Assembly (NCBI GenBank): GCA_046297695.1
Contig: JBKBHF010000019.1
Coordinates: 8,257 to 72,256, forward strand
DNA length: 64,000 nt
Direction of reading: 5' to 3'
Source: Permianibacter sp046297695
GTDB taxonomy: Bacteria > Pseudomonadota > Gammaproteobacteria > Enterobacterales > Permianibacteraceae
Positions 8,955 to 18,420 of the stretch are shown here, piece after piece. The notes under the pieces are model-generated. The model saw only the letters and a list, made by a program, of their open reading frames with translations, did not search any database and was not told the DNA's origin. A program made the position numbers and the translations under genes. Every line of letters starts with the position of its first letter. Within the stretch, counting starts at the first letter, position 1.

Positions 8955-9526
8955 CTGGCCCCCTTTTGCCGCACCACGCGGGCAATTTTCAGCAAGTGGG
9001 AAGAGACCGTCAGACCGGACTGCTGGGTCGCATCAACGTTGATCTCGAAACGCAGGTAACCGTCTTCTTCGAAGATATTGATATGGCTGCCGGCCTCGGC
9101 AAACCCGGGACTGGCGCTGACCACCAGGGTGTGAGCAAGGCGGGCCTGCTCCAGCAGCGTATCGCGCATGGCAGTTGGCGCCTTGCCGAAGAACAGCAGA
9201 TCGCAGAGTGACGGCGGCGGCGCTGCAGTCAAGGCATGGACACGAACGGCTTTGCCCTTGATCGCCTGCTTGGCGTACAACGTGTTCAGCAGCGTGGCAA
9301 AGTCGGCGTCGGCGAGCACACAGAGTTCAAACGGCACCGTGCTGTCATGGACACGATGCGCCGCCGGCCACTCGACAAACCGGGTAAACCGCTCCAACCA
9401 GACGCCGCGCAAGCTGTTGGCATCGACCGGCAGGTCAGCCGCTTCCACCGCCGGGCTCGTTGGCAACAGCAGCAGGAACGACACCAGCGTTGCATGCACG
9501 CCGAACCAGCGGCGCCACGTATTCAC
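8951..9526 (-). CDS. YfiR family periplasmic regulator (DUF4154)
   Basis: A 191-residue secreted protein with an N-terminal signal peptide ending near PAVEAADLP. The body shows the YfiR pattern: WLERFTRFVEWPAAHR, FELCVLADADFATLL, the KGKAVRVHAL segment, CDLLFFGKAP, LVVSASPGFAEAGSHINIF and GYLRFEINVDATQQSGL, ending in SSHLLKIARVVRQ. In Pseudomonas, YfiR is a periplasmic repressor of the diguanylate cyclase YfiN. Here the two genes overlap by 4 nt, which supports the same partnership. Confidence 0.87.
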   Translation of the reverse strand: MNTWRRWFGVHATLVSFLLLLPTSPAVEAADLPVDANSLRGVWLERFTRFVEWPAAHRVHDSTVPFELCVLADADFATLLNTLYAKQAIKGKAVRVHALTAAPPPSLCDLLFFGKAPTAMRDTLLEQARLAHTLVVSASPGFAEAGSHINIFEEDGYLRFEINVDATQQSGLTVSSHLLKIARVVRQKGAR

Positions 9527-9611
9527 GCGGTGTTCCCCCTATCAATGAGCGACGGTCGTGGCACCAGTGTAGAAGTGCGGCCTAGCTTCGCCAAGTCGAC
9601 CAGCATGGCAC

Positions 9612-10937
9612 TCAGCTGCTGCTGCGCAGCGGCCAAGTCAGGGTGAAACGGGCGCCACCGAGCGGGCTGTCATCAACACTGATGCTGCCGCCGTGCCGCT
9701 CACTGATCCCGCGCACAATCGCCAGGCCAAGGCCGGCACCACCGGAATCACGCGAACGGCTCGGATCCAGCCGCGCGAACGGCTCGAAAATGCGCTCACG
9801 CTGGTCTGGCGGCACCCCGGGACCGTCGTCATCGACGATGAGGCAGAACTGGTCCTCGCGCCGGCCAACACTGACCTCGACCACGCTGTGGGCAAAACAC
9901 GCGGCATTGCGTACCAGATTGGTCAGGGCGCGATGGAACAACCGGTTGTCGACCACCACCTTGCTTGGGGCATCGGCGGTCGGCACGCTGCGAAAGGCTA
10001 CCGCCGGGTACAGCGTCTTGGTCTTGGTCAGCACGTCGTCGATGACGGGCAGAAGTTCCGTCTCACTGAGTTCCAGCCGCTGGGCGCCGTGCTGCAGACG
10101 GGCGTAGGTCAGCAGCTCACGCACCAAACCGTCGAGTTCGGCGATGGCGCTTTCCATGTCCCGCGACAACTGCTTGCGCTGGCCCGGACTCTCCGAGTGC
10201 TCCAGCATTTCCAGGGCAAAGCTGACCCGCGCCAGCGGCGCCCGGCATTCGTGTGCCACCGCATGCAGCAGTTCCCGCTGTTCGCTGATCATCTGCTGAC
10301 GCTGGCGGATCAGTTGTTCGGCGCGGCTTGCCATGGCGTTGACCGAACGCACGGCCGGACCGTAGGCATCGGAAGCGTCGTCCGGAATGTGGCGAGCAGT
10401 GCCATCGGCCAGAAACGCCGTGGTCGCCCGTTCGATGGCGATACCGCGCCGGTGCTGCTGGTACAGCAGCAGGAACAGGATGGCGGAGTTGAAGCCGCCC
10501 CAAAGCAGGATGCCGATGATGTTGTCGAGCGCCGTCAGCGTCATCAGACCCGGCAACGGCCCGATTTCCAGCACCGTGCTGTTGTCTTTCAGCACCATGT
10601 AGGCAAAGGCGCCGCCCGGGAAGGTGAAGTCGTAGCCGACCTGGTTATCGAACACGCCGAGGTTCTGCCAGGCCATGGGCGGCAACAACTGGACATTCGA
10701 CAGCCGCGACGGCACGCCCCAACGCTGGTGCACGGTCCGGGCCGCCTCTTCCCATTGGGCTTCCGGCAGGATCTCGAAACGGGGCAATTCGGCGGTGATG
10801 ATGGCGTGCGCTTCCTCGCGGACCCGGCGCAGCTGGTAGTTCTCAATCAAATAGACGTTGAGCCAACCGAACGCGAAATACGCGAGCGCATTGGCAACCG
10901 CCAGCAAACCAAGCCAACGCAGAAAAGTTCGGGTCAT
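9612..10937 (-). CDS. Sensor histidine kinase, RstB-like
   Basis: A two-helix membrane sensor kinase of about 441 residues. I chose the ATG at 10937 (MTRTFLRWLGLL), which has GGAAG about 7 nt upstream; a GTG lies 6 nt earlier. The first helix is at 10-28 and the second near 165-185, enclosing a short periplasmic sensor. A HAMP-like region follows, then the phosphoacceptor site AVAHECRAPLARVSF, an N box (HRALTNLVRNAACFA), a G1 box (IVDDDGPGVP) and a G2 box (GGAGLGLAIVRGI). The overall pattern resembles RstB/PhoQ-type kinases. The response-regulator gene lies upstream on the same strand. Confidence 0.87.
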   Translation of the reverse strand: MTRTFLRWLGLLAVANALAYFAFGWLNVYLIENYQLRRVREEAHAIITAELPRFEILPEAQWEEAARTVHQRWGVPSRLSNVQLLPPMAWQNLGVFDNQVGYDFTFPGGAFAYMVLKDNSTVLEIGPLPGLMTLTALDNIIGILLWGGFNSAILFLLLYQQHRRGIAIERATTAFLADGTARHIPDDASDAYGPAVRSVNAMASRAEQLIRQRQQMISEQRELLHAVAHECRAPLARVSFALEMLEHSESPGQRKQLSRDMESAIAELDGLVRELLTYARLQHGAQRLELSETELLPVIDDVLTKTKTLYPAVAFRSVPTADAPSKVVVDNRLFHRALTNLVRNAACFAHSVVEVSVGRREDQFCLIVDDDGPGVPPDQRERIFEPFARLDPSRSRDSGGAGLGLAIVRGISERHGGSISVDDSPLGGARFTLTWPLRSSS

Positions 10938-11058
10938 GTGCACGCTTCCAAGAAACCGGTGTTGCTACCCGGGCTGGCAGGTGCACAGACGAGGCTGACG
11001 AGCAGCTTTCAGCATCCGTGCCGGTGGGACAGGCCAGCCGCGACTGGCCCAGTGCAGA

Positions 11059-11080
11059 CACGCCCGTCAGAACGGGCGTG
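11059..11080 (-). other. Hairpin in the regulator-kinase intergenic gap
   Basis: A 9-bp perfect inverted repeat (CACGCCCGT and its complement, 4-nt loop) lies between the response-regulator stop and the kinase start on the minus strand. No T tract follows, so it is more likely an mRNA-stability or attenuation structure than a full terminator. Confidence 0.45.
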
Positions 11081-11085
11081 GCGGG

Positions 11086-11805
11086 TCAGCGTGCAGCAAA
11101 CAGATAACCACTGCCACGGACCGTCTTGATGATCTGCGGCGAGCGGGGGTCATCGCCTATCTTCTTGCGGATACGTGAAATGCGCAAGTCTATGGTCCGA
11201 TCAACGCCGTCGTATTCGACCCGGAAAATACGCTGATGGATCTCCTCCCGGCTCAAAACCTCGCCGGCGTGCTGGCCGAGCAGCCAGAGCAGATCGAACT
11301 CGGCGGTGGTCAGATCCAGCACGACGCCGTCGCGGGTCGCCTGACGCTGGCCTTGATCCAGCACGATGTCGCCAACGTTCAAGCGCCGGTTGCCGGCTGG
11401 TTTGCCGATGGCATTGGCGTTGTCGAGTTCGGATTCGTCAAACCGCCGCAACAGCGCCCGGATATGAGCCAGCAGCAAGCGCGGCTTGATTGGTTTGCCG
11501 AGGTAATCGTCGGCACCGAGCTCTAGACCGGCGACTTCGTCGATGTCGTCATTGAGCGCCGTCAGCATGATGATGGGGCCGCTGTACTTCGGCCGCACCG
11601 CCCGGCAAACCGCCAAGCCATCGGCGCCCGGCAACATGATGTCGAGCACCACCAGCCGCGGCTGCTCCTTGAGAATGCGCTCGATCGCGGTATCGCCGCG
11701 ATGCTCGACCTCGACCAGATAGCCGTTCTCACGCAAAAAAGCGGCGACCAGCTCGGTCAGCTTGGTATCGTCGTCGACCAGCAACAGATTGGGATTTTCC
11801 GGCAT
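11086..11805 (-). CDS. OmpR-family response regulator, RstA-like
   Basis: A receiver plus winged-helix regulator of about 239 residues. The receiver has the acidic pair LLVDDDTKL, the phosphoacceptor in LVVLDIMLPGADG, MLTALND and the conserved Lys in DDYLGKPIKPR. The DNA-binding domain carries LTTAEFDLLWLLGQHAGEVL, SREEIHQRIF, RTIDLRISRIRKKIGDD and the end IIKTVRGSGYLFAAR. This is very close to RstA. The frame is open upstream to a TTG at 11856, but I prefer the ATG at 11805 (MPENPNLLLVDDD), which gives a normal N-terminus. The kinase gene lies downstream, with a 148-nt gap holding a hairpin. Confidence 0.88.
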   Translation of the reverse strand: MPENPNLLLVDDDTKLTELVAAFLRENGYLVEVEHRGDTAIERILKEQPRLVVLDIMLPGADGLAVCRAVRPKYSGPIIMLTALNDDIDEVAGLELGADDYLGKPIKPRLLLAHIRALLRRFDESELDNANAIGKPAGNRRLNVGDIVLDQGQRQATRDGVVLDLTTAEFDLLWLLGQHAGEVLSREEIHQRIFRVEYDGVDRTIDLRISRIRKKIGDDPRSPQIIKTVRGSGYLFAAR

Positions 11806-12019
11806 GTCGTTCAGGAGCACGGGAGTAACCTGCGGAGATGAAGGATTATGACGCAAAACGGGTCATCCATTGAACCCGGCCAGCCGCGCAGAGCGTCCGG
11901 CCCGCGCAGTGTGAGCCGACGCCGATCGACACTCCAGTAGGAAATCGTCGTGCTTTGGTATCAATTTGTAGGGCTCGTCGGGCCGGCTGAAACGCCTGTT
12001 CGTGCCCGGTTCCGGCCCC

Positions 12020-12053
12020 AAAAAAGCGGCGGTCCCAGACTGGGGACCGCCGC
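12020..12053 (-). terminator. Intrinsic terminator after the S9 peptidase pair
   Basis: On the minus strand the stem GCGGCGGTCCC pairs with GGGACCGCCGC and is followed directly by six T residues. It lies 29 nt past the stop of the downstream S9 peptidase gene. The rest of the 276-nt gap between the two genes (11806-12081) shows no further feature. Confidence 0.88.
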
Positions 12054-12081
12054 CTGGCGTTAGCCGGTCACAGGGCTCGGT

Positions 12082-14487
12082 CTACGGCTGGCGGCCTTTG
12101 ACCTCACGCTCCATCAGCTTGTAGATGCGCCGGTATTCGTCGAGCCAGCTTTCCGGCTCGCGGAAGCCGTGCGGCTCGATCGGATAGACGGCCAGATCGA
12201 AATTCGGGTTCTTGAGTTCGATCAACCGCTGCACCAGCCGGACGCTGTCCTGGAAGAACACGTTGTCGTCGAGCATGCCGGTGCAGATCAGCAGCGGCCG
12301 CTTGAGCGCCGCGGCGAACTCGATCGGCGAGCTGCGGGCATAGGCATCCGGGTCGACCTGCGGCGTATTCAGGATGTTCGCGGTATAGCCATGGTTGTAA
12401 TGCGCCCAGTCGGTCACCGGCCGCAGCGCAGCGCCGGCGGCAAACACCTCCGGCGCCTTGAACAGCGCCATGAAGGTCATGAAGCCGCCGTACGAACCGC
12501 CGTAAATGCCGACCCGGTTGCGATCGACATTGGCGTTTTCGACCAGCCAGTCGATGCCGTCGAGATAATCCTCGAGTTCCGGCGTGCCCATGCGCTGATA
12601 GATCGCGGTGCGCCAGTCACGGCCATAACCCTCGGACGCGCGGTAATCCATGTCGATGACGACATAGCCCTGTTTCAGCAACAGGTTGTGGAACATGTAT
12701 TCACGGAAATAGACCGACCAGCCGTGATGGGCGTTCTGCAAATAGCCGGCGCCATGCACGAACATCACCGCCGGTTTGCGTTCGCCTTGGGCGGTATTGG
12801 CATCGCGATAGACGCGCGAATAAATCGGCGCCGCCCCGTGTTTCGACGGTACCGCGACGATCTCCGGCTTGACCCAGTCAATCGCCGCAAATTCCTTGCT
12901 GACGGTAGCGGTCAGCTGTTTTGGCCTGGCGCCCGGGCTCGCCGCCTGGACAAACAATTCCGGCGGCTGAGTGGTCTTGGAATGAAGCAGCAGCAGTTTG
13001 TCGTCGGTCGGTGCCAGCTGGAATTCGATGCCGCCGTTCAGATCGGTGAGCGCCTGCTTCTGCTTGCCATCGGCGCTGATCCGATAGACCTCGTGTATGC
13101 CCGGGTGCTTCTCATTGCCACGGTAATAGAACCAGGCACCGTCACGACTCGGCTGCACCCGGTTGACCTCGAACCTGCCGCTGGTCAGCTGCTTGCTGTT
13201 ACCGTTGCGTTGCAGATACAGGTGGCTGTAACCGCTTTCTTCCGACAGATACCAGAAGCCCTGTTCATCCGGCTGCCAGCCAAATTCGTTGAACTCGCTG
13301 TCATTGACCCAGGCGTTGTCGGTCAGTCGGTGCAGCAGCTGGACACTGGCGTCGGCGAGCTTCACTTCGACCAGCCAGCGATCCTTGTTGTCATAGCTGA
13401 ACAGGTTGAGCGCGACGCGCTTGCCACGCGCGCTCCAGCGCACGCCTTTTTCGCCGTTTGACCAATCGTCGTGGACATAGACGGCGCGCGGCGTTGTCGG
13501 CTTCGGCGCCTCCTTGCCCTCCCGCTTGGCGACTTCGGCTTTCAGCGCCAGCAGCGGATCGTCGTTGATGCCCGGCAAAGTCGCGAAGCTCAGCGCGGTC
13601 TTGCTGTTGCTGCGCAAATCGATCAGGAACAGCGCTTCATCGTCCGGTTGATCGGTACCGACCTTGCTGCGCACGTCGTCGACTTTGACGTAACCGTCGG
13701 CGCTGACATAATGCGGCATCTTGTCGGCACGGCCATCACGTTTTGGTGCCACGGTGCCGACAATCAGGTAACGACCGTCCGGCGACAGGCTGACCGTTTT
13801 CAGTTCGCGGTTCTTGCCGAGATAAATCGGCATCGGCACGCTGCCGGGCTGGGCCGCCAAAACTTTCTGACGCGCCTCACGCTCGGCTTTGCGCTGTTCG
13901 CGCAGTTTGATGATGTCGAACAAGCGAGACTGCTGCGCCGTCAGATAATCCGCTTCGTCCTTTTCCGCGTCCGGGTCATCATCGGTTTTCAGCGTCGCCA
14001 GCACACGCTGGCTGCCATCGGCCAGATGGATCAGCAGCACCCGGTTGTCATCGCGCAGCGCGACGGCCTCGTTACCGACAAAAGTCAGCAACTCACCGGC
14101 ATCACCGGTAACCAACAGCTGGCGGCGCTTGCTGCCCTGCTGGACGAACAGGTTGCCACTGCGGATCCACGCCACCAGGTTGCGATCGGCGGAGAAAATC
14201 CGGTCATCGGTTTCGGCCAACACCAGCTCGGCCGGACTCAGCAGCGTCGGGCTGCCCCCCGCGGCACTGATCCGATACAGATCACGCAGCTCACTGCCTG
14301 CCGCTTTCTGCTGGAAAAAAATCTGTTTGCCGTCGGCGCTGAAATACGGCTGCTCCGGTGAGCGGGCGATCCAGTCCGGATGCGCCATGATCTGTTCCAT
14401 GGTCAGGTCCGGTGCCGCCACTGCCGGCAGACTGAGCCCTGCTGCCAGTATCAGGCCGGCAAGCGGCCGCAAAAGTCGTGCGTTCAT
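12082..14487 (-). CDS. S9 family (prolyl oligopeptidase-type) serine peptidase
   Basis: An 801-residue secreted S9 peptidase. The N-terminus is a signal peptide (LAGLILAAGLSLPAVAAPD). A beta-propeller-like region follows with repeated WSPDG-type and YLSEESGYSHLY segments. The C-terminal hydrolase domain has the nucleophile elbow YGGSYGGFMTFMALF (Ser near residue 667), an acid in GMLDDNVFF, and the His in IEPHGFREPE. It resembles the DPP-IV/acylaminoacyl peptidase branch and probably removes peptides from proline-rich substrates in the periplasm. The start is 2 nt after the stop of a second S9 gene, so the two are one operon. Confidence 0.9.
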   Translation of the reverse strand: MNARLLRPLAGLILAAGLSLPAVAAPDLTMEQIMAHPDWIARSPEQPYFSADGKQIFFQQKAAGSELRDLYRISAAGGSPTLLSPAELVLAETDDRIFSADRNLVAWIRSGNLFVQQGSKRRQLLVTGDAGELLTFVGNEAVALRDDNRVLLIHLADGSQRVLATLKTDDDPDAEKDEADYLTAQQSRLFDIIKLREQRKAEREARQKVLAAQPGSVPMPIYLGKNRELKTVSLSPDGRYLIVGTVAPKRDGRADKMPHYVSADGYVKVDDVRSKVGTDQPDDEALFLIDLRSNSKTALSFATLPGINDDPLLALKAEVAKREGKEAPKPTTPRAVYVHDDWSNGEKGVRWSARGKRVALNLFSYDNKDRWLVEVKLADASVQLLHRLTDNAWVNDSEFNEFGWQPDEQGFWYLSEESGYSHLYLQRNGNSKQLTSGRFEVNRVQPSRDGAWFYYRGNEKHPGIHEVYRISADGKQKQALTDLNGGIEFQLAPTDDKLLLLHSKTTQPPELFVQAASPGARPKQLTATVSKEFAAIDWVKPEIVAVPSKHGAAPIYSRVYRDANTAQGERKPAVMFVHGAGYLQNAHHGWSVYFREYMFHNLLLKQGYVVIDMDYRASEGYGRDWRTAIYQRMGTPELEDYLDGIDWLVENANVDRNRVGIYGGSYGGFMTFMALFKAPEVFAAGAALRPVTDWAHYNHGYTANILNTPQVDPDAYARSSPIEFAAALKRPLLICTGMLDDNVFFQDSVRLVQRLIELKNPNFDLAVYPIEPHGFREPESWLDEYRRIYKLMEREVKGRQP

Positions 14488-14489
14488 CG

Positions 14490-16475
14490 TTATTGTCCCA
14501 GCAGGTGTTGACGAATGAAGGTAACGGCCGCCGCCTGATAAAACTCGCGGTTGGCTTTCTTGGCAAAACCGTGGCCCTCGTCCTTGGCGAGCAAATACCA
14601 GACGTCGCCCGTGTTGGCGCGTAGATTGTTAGCGCGTACCTTGGCGACGATCTGCTCGGCTTCCGAGGCCGGTACTCGCGGATCGTTCAGGCCCTGCACC
14701 ACAAACAAGGGCTTGCTGATCTTGTCGGCATTGTTCAGCGGCGCGATTTTCTCCATGAATTCGCGCATGGTCGGATCGCGCTCGTCGCCGTACTCAACCC
14801 GGCGCAGATCGGCGCGATAGCCTTTGGTATTGGTCAGGAACGTGACGAAGTGGCTGATGCCAACGATGTCGATCCCGCCTTTCAATCGATCGTTGTAATG
14901 CACCATGGACGCCAGCGTCATGTAGCCGCCATACGAGCCGCCCATCACCAGCACCCGGTCCTTGTCCAAATCCGGCTGGGTCGCGATCCAATCGAGCAAG
15001 GCACCGATGTCCTTGACCGCATCTTCCCGCTTGAAGCCGTTGTCGAGCTCCAGATAAGTCTTGCCGTAGCCGCTGGAGCCACGCACATTGGGCGCGATGA
15101 AGGCGACCCCGAGTTCGGTACTGAGATACTGCGCAAACTCGGAGAAGAACGGCCGGTACTGCCCTTCCGGGCCACCATGAATGTTGATCACCACCGGCAG
15201 TTTGCCGTTTGCCGTTTTCGGCTTGTAGACAAACGCCGGGATCTGGCGCGGCGCTCCGTTATGCTGATCAAAACTCGGGTAATGGATCAGGCTTGGCAGC
15301 ACAAACTGGCTGGCATCCAGACCGCCAATTTCGCTCTCGGTCCAGCGGGTCATGGTGCCGGTCTTGAGGCTGTATACGTAGACATCCGAGGGCGCATTCG
15401 CGGCGGAAAAACTCAGCGCGAGCTGCTGGCTGTCCGGACTGAACTGCAAACCATTGACGACCGCCGGTGGCAGTTGTGGTGCTTTCAGCGCCTTGCGGCT
15501 GGCGACGTCCAGCAGCCGGACTTCATCACTGCCACCGACATTGACCGTGTACGCCAGCGTGCTGCCGTCTGTGGACAAGGCAATGCTGCCGACATCCCAG
15601 TTCAGATCCGGGGTCAGCGTGTGCAAACGGCCGCGCTCGAAATCGTAGTAAGCCAGTTGCTGGAATTCGCTGCCGGCATCCAGAGTCAGGAACAAACCGG
15701 TGGCCTCTTTGTTGAACAGCGCCTCGCCGTAAGAGACGCGGCCGGCACCAATGTTCAGCGACGTGGCCTGGCCACTGGCGAGATCCAGCAGGAACAAGCG
15801 CGACTCGGTCGCCGAGACATACTGCAGCAGTAGCGCTTTGCTTTCGTCGGCGCTGATGTCGAGCGTGCTGAACGAGCCTTTGCTGTCATACAGGCGCTGT
15901 TCGCTGTCACTGGCGATGTCATAGCGATAGATATCGAAATCGATACCGTTGCGTTTGCTGCTCGAATACAGGAAGAAGCGACCGCTCGGTGACCAGCGCG
16001 CCGATTGGTTGCGCGCCTGGCCATCGGTCAGCAAGCGAGTCTTGCCGGTCGCGGTTTCGAAAAAATAGAGCTGGTAGCTTTCGTCGCCGCCGTTGTCGCG
16101 ACTGAACAGAAAACCGCGGCTGTCCTTGCCCGGCTGAAAATCACCGCCGCCTACCGGCTCGGCAAAAAACGTCAGCTGTTTGCGCGCGCCCAGCGGCTGC
16201 TGCACCAGATGCAGCTGCAGCGTTTCGGCAAAGCGGGTGCGAATCAGCAGCTGGCGGCTGTCCGGACTCCAGCTCGCTAGCGTGGCACTGCGGGTGTTGC
16301 TGTACTGCTGCAGGCGGGCCTGAACGACTTCCGGGATCGCCGGAATATTCTCCAGCACCAGCTGGCCTTGCTCACGTCGCACCACCTCGGCCGCCGGCAC
16401 CGACGACCACAACAGAAAAATGCCGGCAAGGACTTTGCCGAATGAATGGACTGCCACAACACCACCGCTTGCCAA
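14490..16475 (-). CDS. S9 family serine peptidase (first of the tandem pair)
   Basis: A 661-residue peptidase. It has a signal-like N-terminus (GKVLAGIFLLWSSVPAAEVV), then WD40-like propeller repeats (LASWSPDSRQLLIRT, SARWSPSGRFFLYSS, GLQFSPDSQQLALSF). The hydrolase domain has INIHGGPEGQYRP, NVRGSSGYGKTYLEL, the nucleophile GGSYGGYMTLAS (Ser near residue 517), and VQGLNDPRVP with DEGHGFAKKANR supplying Asp and His. It is shorter than its neighbour and has a different propeller, so the pair is paralogous rather than a recent duplication. The two probably share extracytoplasmic peptide breakdown. Confidence 0.9.
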   Translation of the reverse strand: MASGGVVAVHSFGKVLAGIFLLWSSVPAAEVVRREQGQLVLENIPAIPEVVQARLQQYSNTRSATLASWSPDSRQLLIRTRFAETLQLHLVQQPLGARKQLTFFAEPVGGGDFQPGKDSRGFLFSRDNGGDESYQLYFFETATGKTRLLTDGQARNQSARWSPSGRFFLYSSSKRNGIDFDIYRYDIASDSEQRLYDSKGSFSTLDISADESKALLLQYVSATESRLFLLDLASGQATSLNIGAGRVSYGEALFNKEATGLFLTLDAGSEFQQLAYYDFERGRLHTLTPDLNWDVGSIALSTDGSTLAYTVNVGGSDEVRLLDVASRKALKAPQLPPAVVNGLQFSPDSQQLALSFSAANAPSDVYVYSLKTGTMTRWTESEIGGLDASQFVLPSLIHYPSFDQHNGAPRQIPAFVYKPKTANGKLPVVINIHGGPEGQYRPFFSEFAQYLSTELGVAFIAPNVRGSSGYGKTYLELDNGFKREDAVKDIGALLDWIATQPDLDKDRVLVMGGSYGGYMTLASMVHYNDRLKGGIDIVGISHFVTFLTNTKGYRADLRRVEYGDERDPTMREFMEKIAPLNNADKISKPLFVVQGLNDPRVPASEAEQIVAKVRANNLRANTGDVWYLLAKDEGHGFAKKANREFYQAAAVTFIRQHLLGQ

Positions 16476-16607
16476 TCAGGGAACCGCGCGATGGTAGCAA
16501 CGCCTCCGGACAGGGCCAAGCCAAATGCTACCGCTGTGGATGTATCAAGTTATGTCCTGAGCGGGCTGCCGATGGTACTGATGTTGGCAGTGACAGCGAG
16601 CGCCCAG

Positions 16608-17543
16608 TCACAGCCCGCCCGCCGCACAGCGAATGGGCCGCGGACCGCGCCAGCGGCACGCTTCGCGGTCAGCCCCGGCCGGCAACGCCATCAGATAACG
16701 GGCGATGGCGATGCTGTCGGCCTCGGTCAGATAGCGACCGGCATGATCGACAAACTCGCGCATTTCGTAGCGCGCCTTGGCGCCCATGTCGGAGCGGCCA
16801 TGCCGCAGGTAGTGGCCGAGCTCCGCGACCTCCCACGCCGCTATGCCGTCGGCGTGCGGCGTCAGATTGCTGGCCCAGTGACCACTCGGCAGATGCGCGC
16901 CGCGCAACCAGAGCCGGTGCCGGGTGCCGCCGAGCGCATCGCGGCGGCTGTGGCATTCACCGCAGTGACTGACCGCTTCAACCAGATAGGCCCCGCGCTG
17001 CAATTCGGCATCATCCGGCCGCGGCAGCGCTGTCCATTCCGGTTGCAGATAAAGCTGTTGCCACAGCGGCAACAGCGCGTCGAGTCGCGCCAGACCGCGC
17101 GCTTGCTGGCGCCGGCGCGGCTGGTGCACCGGCGCCAGCTGATCGAGATAGCGTTTGATGGCGCGCACATCCGCCTCACTCATGCGGCTGTAGCTGGTGT
17201 ACGGAAACACCGGATAGTAACGCCTGCCGTCCGGCGCAATGCCATGCTGCATCGCGCGTTGAAAATCGGCATCGGACCAGCCGCCAATACCGGTGGTGTG
17301 ATCAGGCGTGATGTTGGGCGGAAAAAATTCACCGAATGGCGTTGCAATGCCAGCGCCGCCAGCCAGATACGCGCCACCACGCGCATGATCGGTATGGCAG
17401 GCATGGCAGCCGGCAATCAGGGTCAGGTAGCGGCCGCGCTGCAACTCGGGCGCATTCGATTGCAGCGCGGGCGGTTCGCCCGCCTGTGCGCCAGTGAGGC
17501 ACACGACCGTGAGCAGCAGGCTCGCGCACCAGCGCCGGATCAT
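16608..17543 (-). CDS. Dihaem cytochrome c, periplasmic
   Basis: A protein of about 311 residues from the ATG at 17543 (MIRRWCASLLLTVVCLTGAQ), a good signal peptide; a longer frame from 17663 adds an unlikely leader. Two CxxCH haem motifs are visible: AGCHACHTDHARG near residue 46 and SHCGECHSRRD near residue 183. Each is followed by a class I-type tail with possible Met ligands. The arrangement resembles the cytochrome subunits of membrane-linked alcohol/aldehyde or gluconate dehydrogenases, but no dehydrogenase gene lies beside it. It may be a general electron carrier. Confidence 0.82.
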   Translation of the reverse strand: MIRRWCASLLLTVVCLTGAQAGEPPALQSNAPELQRGRYLTLIAGCHACHTDHARGGAYLAGGAGIATPFGEFFPPNITPDHTTGIGGWSDADFQRAMQHGIAPDGRRYYPVFPYTSYSRMSEADVRAIKRYLDQLAPVHQPRRRQQARGLARLDALLPLWQQLYLQPEWTALPRPDDAELQRGAYLVEAVSHCGECHSRRDALGGTRHRLWLRGAHLPSGHWASNLTPHADGIAAWEVAELGHYLRHGRSDMGAKARYEMREFVDHAGRYLTEADSIAIARYLMALPAGADREACRWRGPRPIRCAAGGL

Positions 17544-17625
17544 GGTGCTGACGGTTCGCGCTTGATACGCCGTAGCAAATCGTGCGGGCATTGCCACGAC
17601 AAAGGTGTCTCGGCCATCGCCGCAC

Positions 17626-18354
17626 TCAGCCGAAATACAGGCGTTCAATGTCCGCCAGCACATCGGCGCGCGGCAACTCGCGGATCGGTTGGTAGTTGTC
17701 GAGGTTTTCCAGCGTCAGGTTCCATTCCGACAACAAATCTGCCAGGGCATCGGCGCGGTGATGCAAATATTGCAGCTGCGCCAGACTGTCGGTATCGCCT
17801 TGAAACGCCGGCAAGGTCGCCAAACGGATACCGAGATCGGTGCCGGGCATTTCGCGCTCATAGGCGTGCAACCGCGCTTCGGTGCGCTCAACGACCAGCT
17901 GGAAGAATTTCAGCTTGGTGGCGAGACTCACCTGGGAAAAATCGTCCAGTTCACCAAACGGCGAGAAATCCAGACCGAACAGAATCGCCCGGTCCTTTTC
18001 CTTGTCACTGCCACGTACCGCGACGCTGGCACTGCGCTCGCTGTCACGCATGATCGCCAGCGCCCCGAACATCTCGCCCGGTTGGATGTAGCCGACGACT
18101 TTGCCGCCGTCGTCCGCCTGTACCGCCAACTGGCCCTTGAGCAGGAAATAGCACCAGGAGTCGAACTCGCCCTTGCGCATGATGAGTTCGCCCGGATCGG
18201 CCAGCAGCAAACGGGTGTGCGGCAACAAGCGCTCCAGCTCGGCCGGCGCGTCTTCCGCCAGTTCACGAAAGAACGGCAAGCCGAGCAAAACCGGCTGCAA
18301 TTTGTCCCGCGGAAAGCGGCTGGCAATCAGACTGTGCACGCAAACCTCAACCAT
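17626..18354 (-). CDS. Cyclic nucleotide-binding domain protein
   Basis: A 242-residue cytoplasmic protein. The first half is a cNMP-binding beta-barrel, with LPFFRELAEDAPAELERLL, the turn GELIMRKGEFDSWCYFLLKG and the phosphate cassette YIQPGEMFGALAIMRDSERS. The second half is helical (LATKLKFFQLVVERTEARLH) and lacks an obvious helix-turn-helix, so it is not a plain Crp-type activator. It may sense a nucleotide and signal through a partner. It precedes the cytochrome c gene on the same strand, with an 82-nt gap. Confidence 0.78.
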   Translation of the reverse strand: MVEVCVHSLIASRFPRDKLQPVLLGLPFFRELAEDAPAELERLLPHTRLLLADPGELIMRKGEFDSWCYFLLKGQLAVQADDGGKVVGYIQPGEMFGALAIMRDSERSASVAVRGSDKEKDRAILFGLDFSPFGELDDFSQVSLATKLKFFQLVVERTEARLHAYEREMPGTDLGIRLATLPAFQGDTDSLAQLQYLHHRADALADLLSEWNLTLENLDNYQPIRELPRADVLADIERLYFG

Positions 18355-18420
18355 TCATCGGAAATTCGTCGCCAAGGGCGACATGATGCCAGACCTGCGC
18401 ACGACGGCGAAATGACGTGT

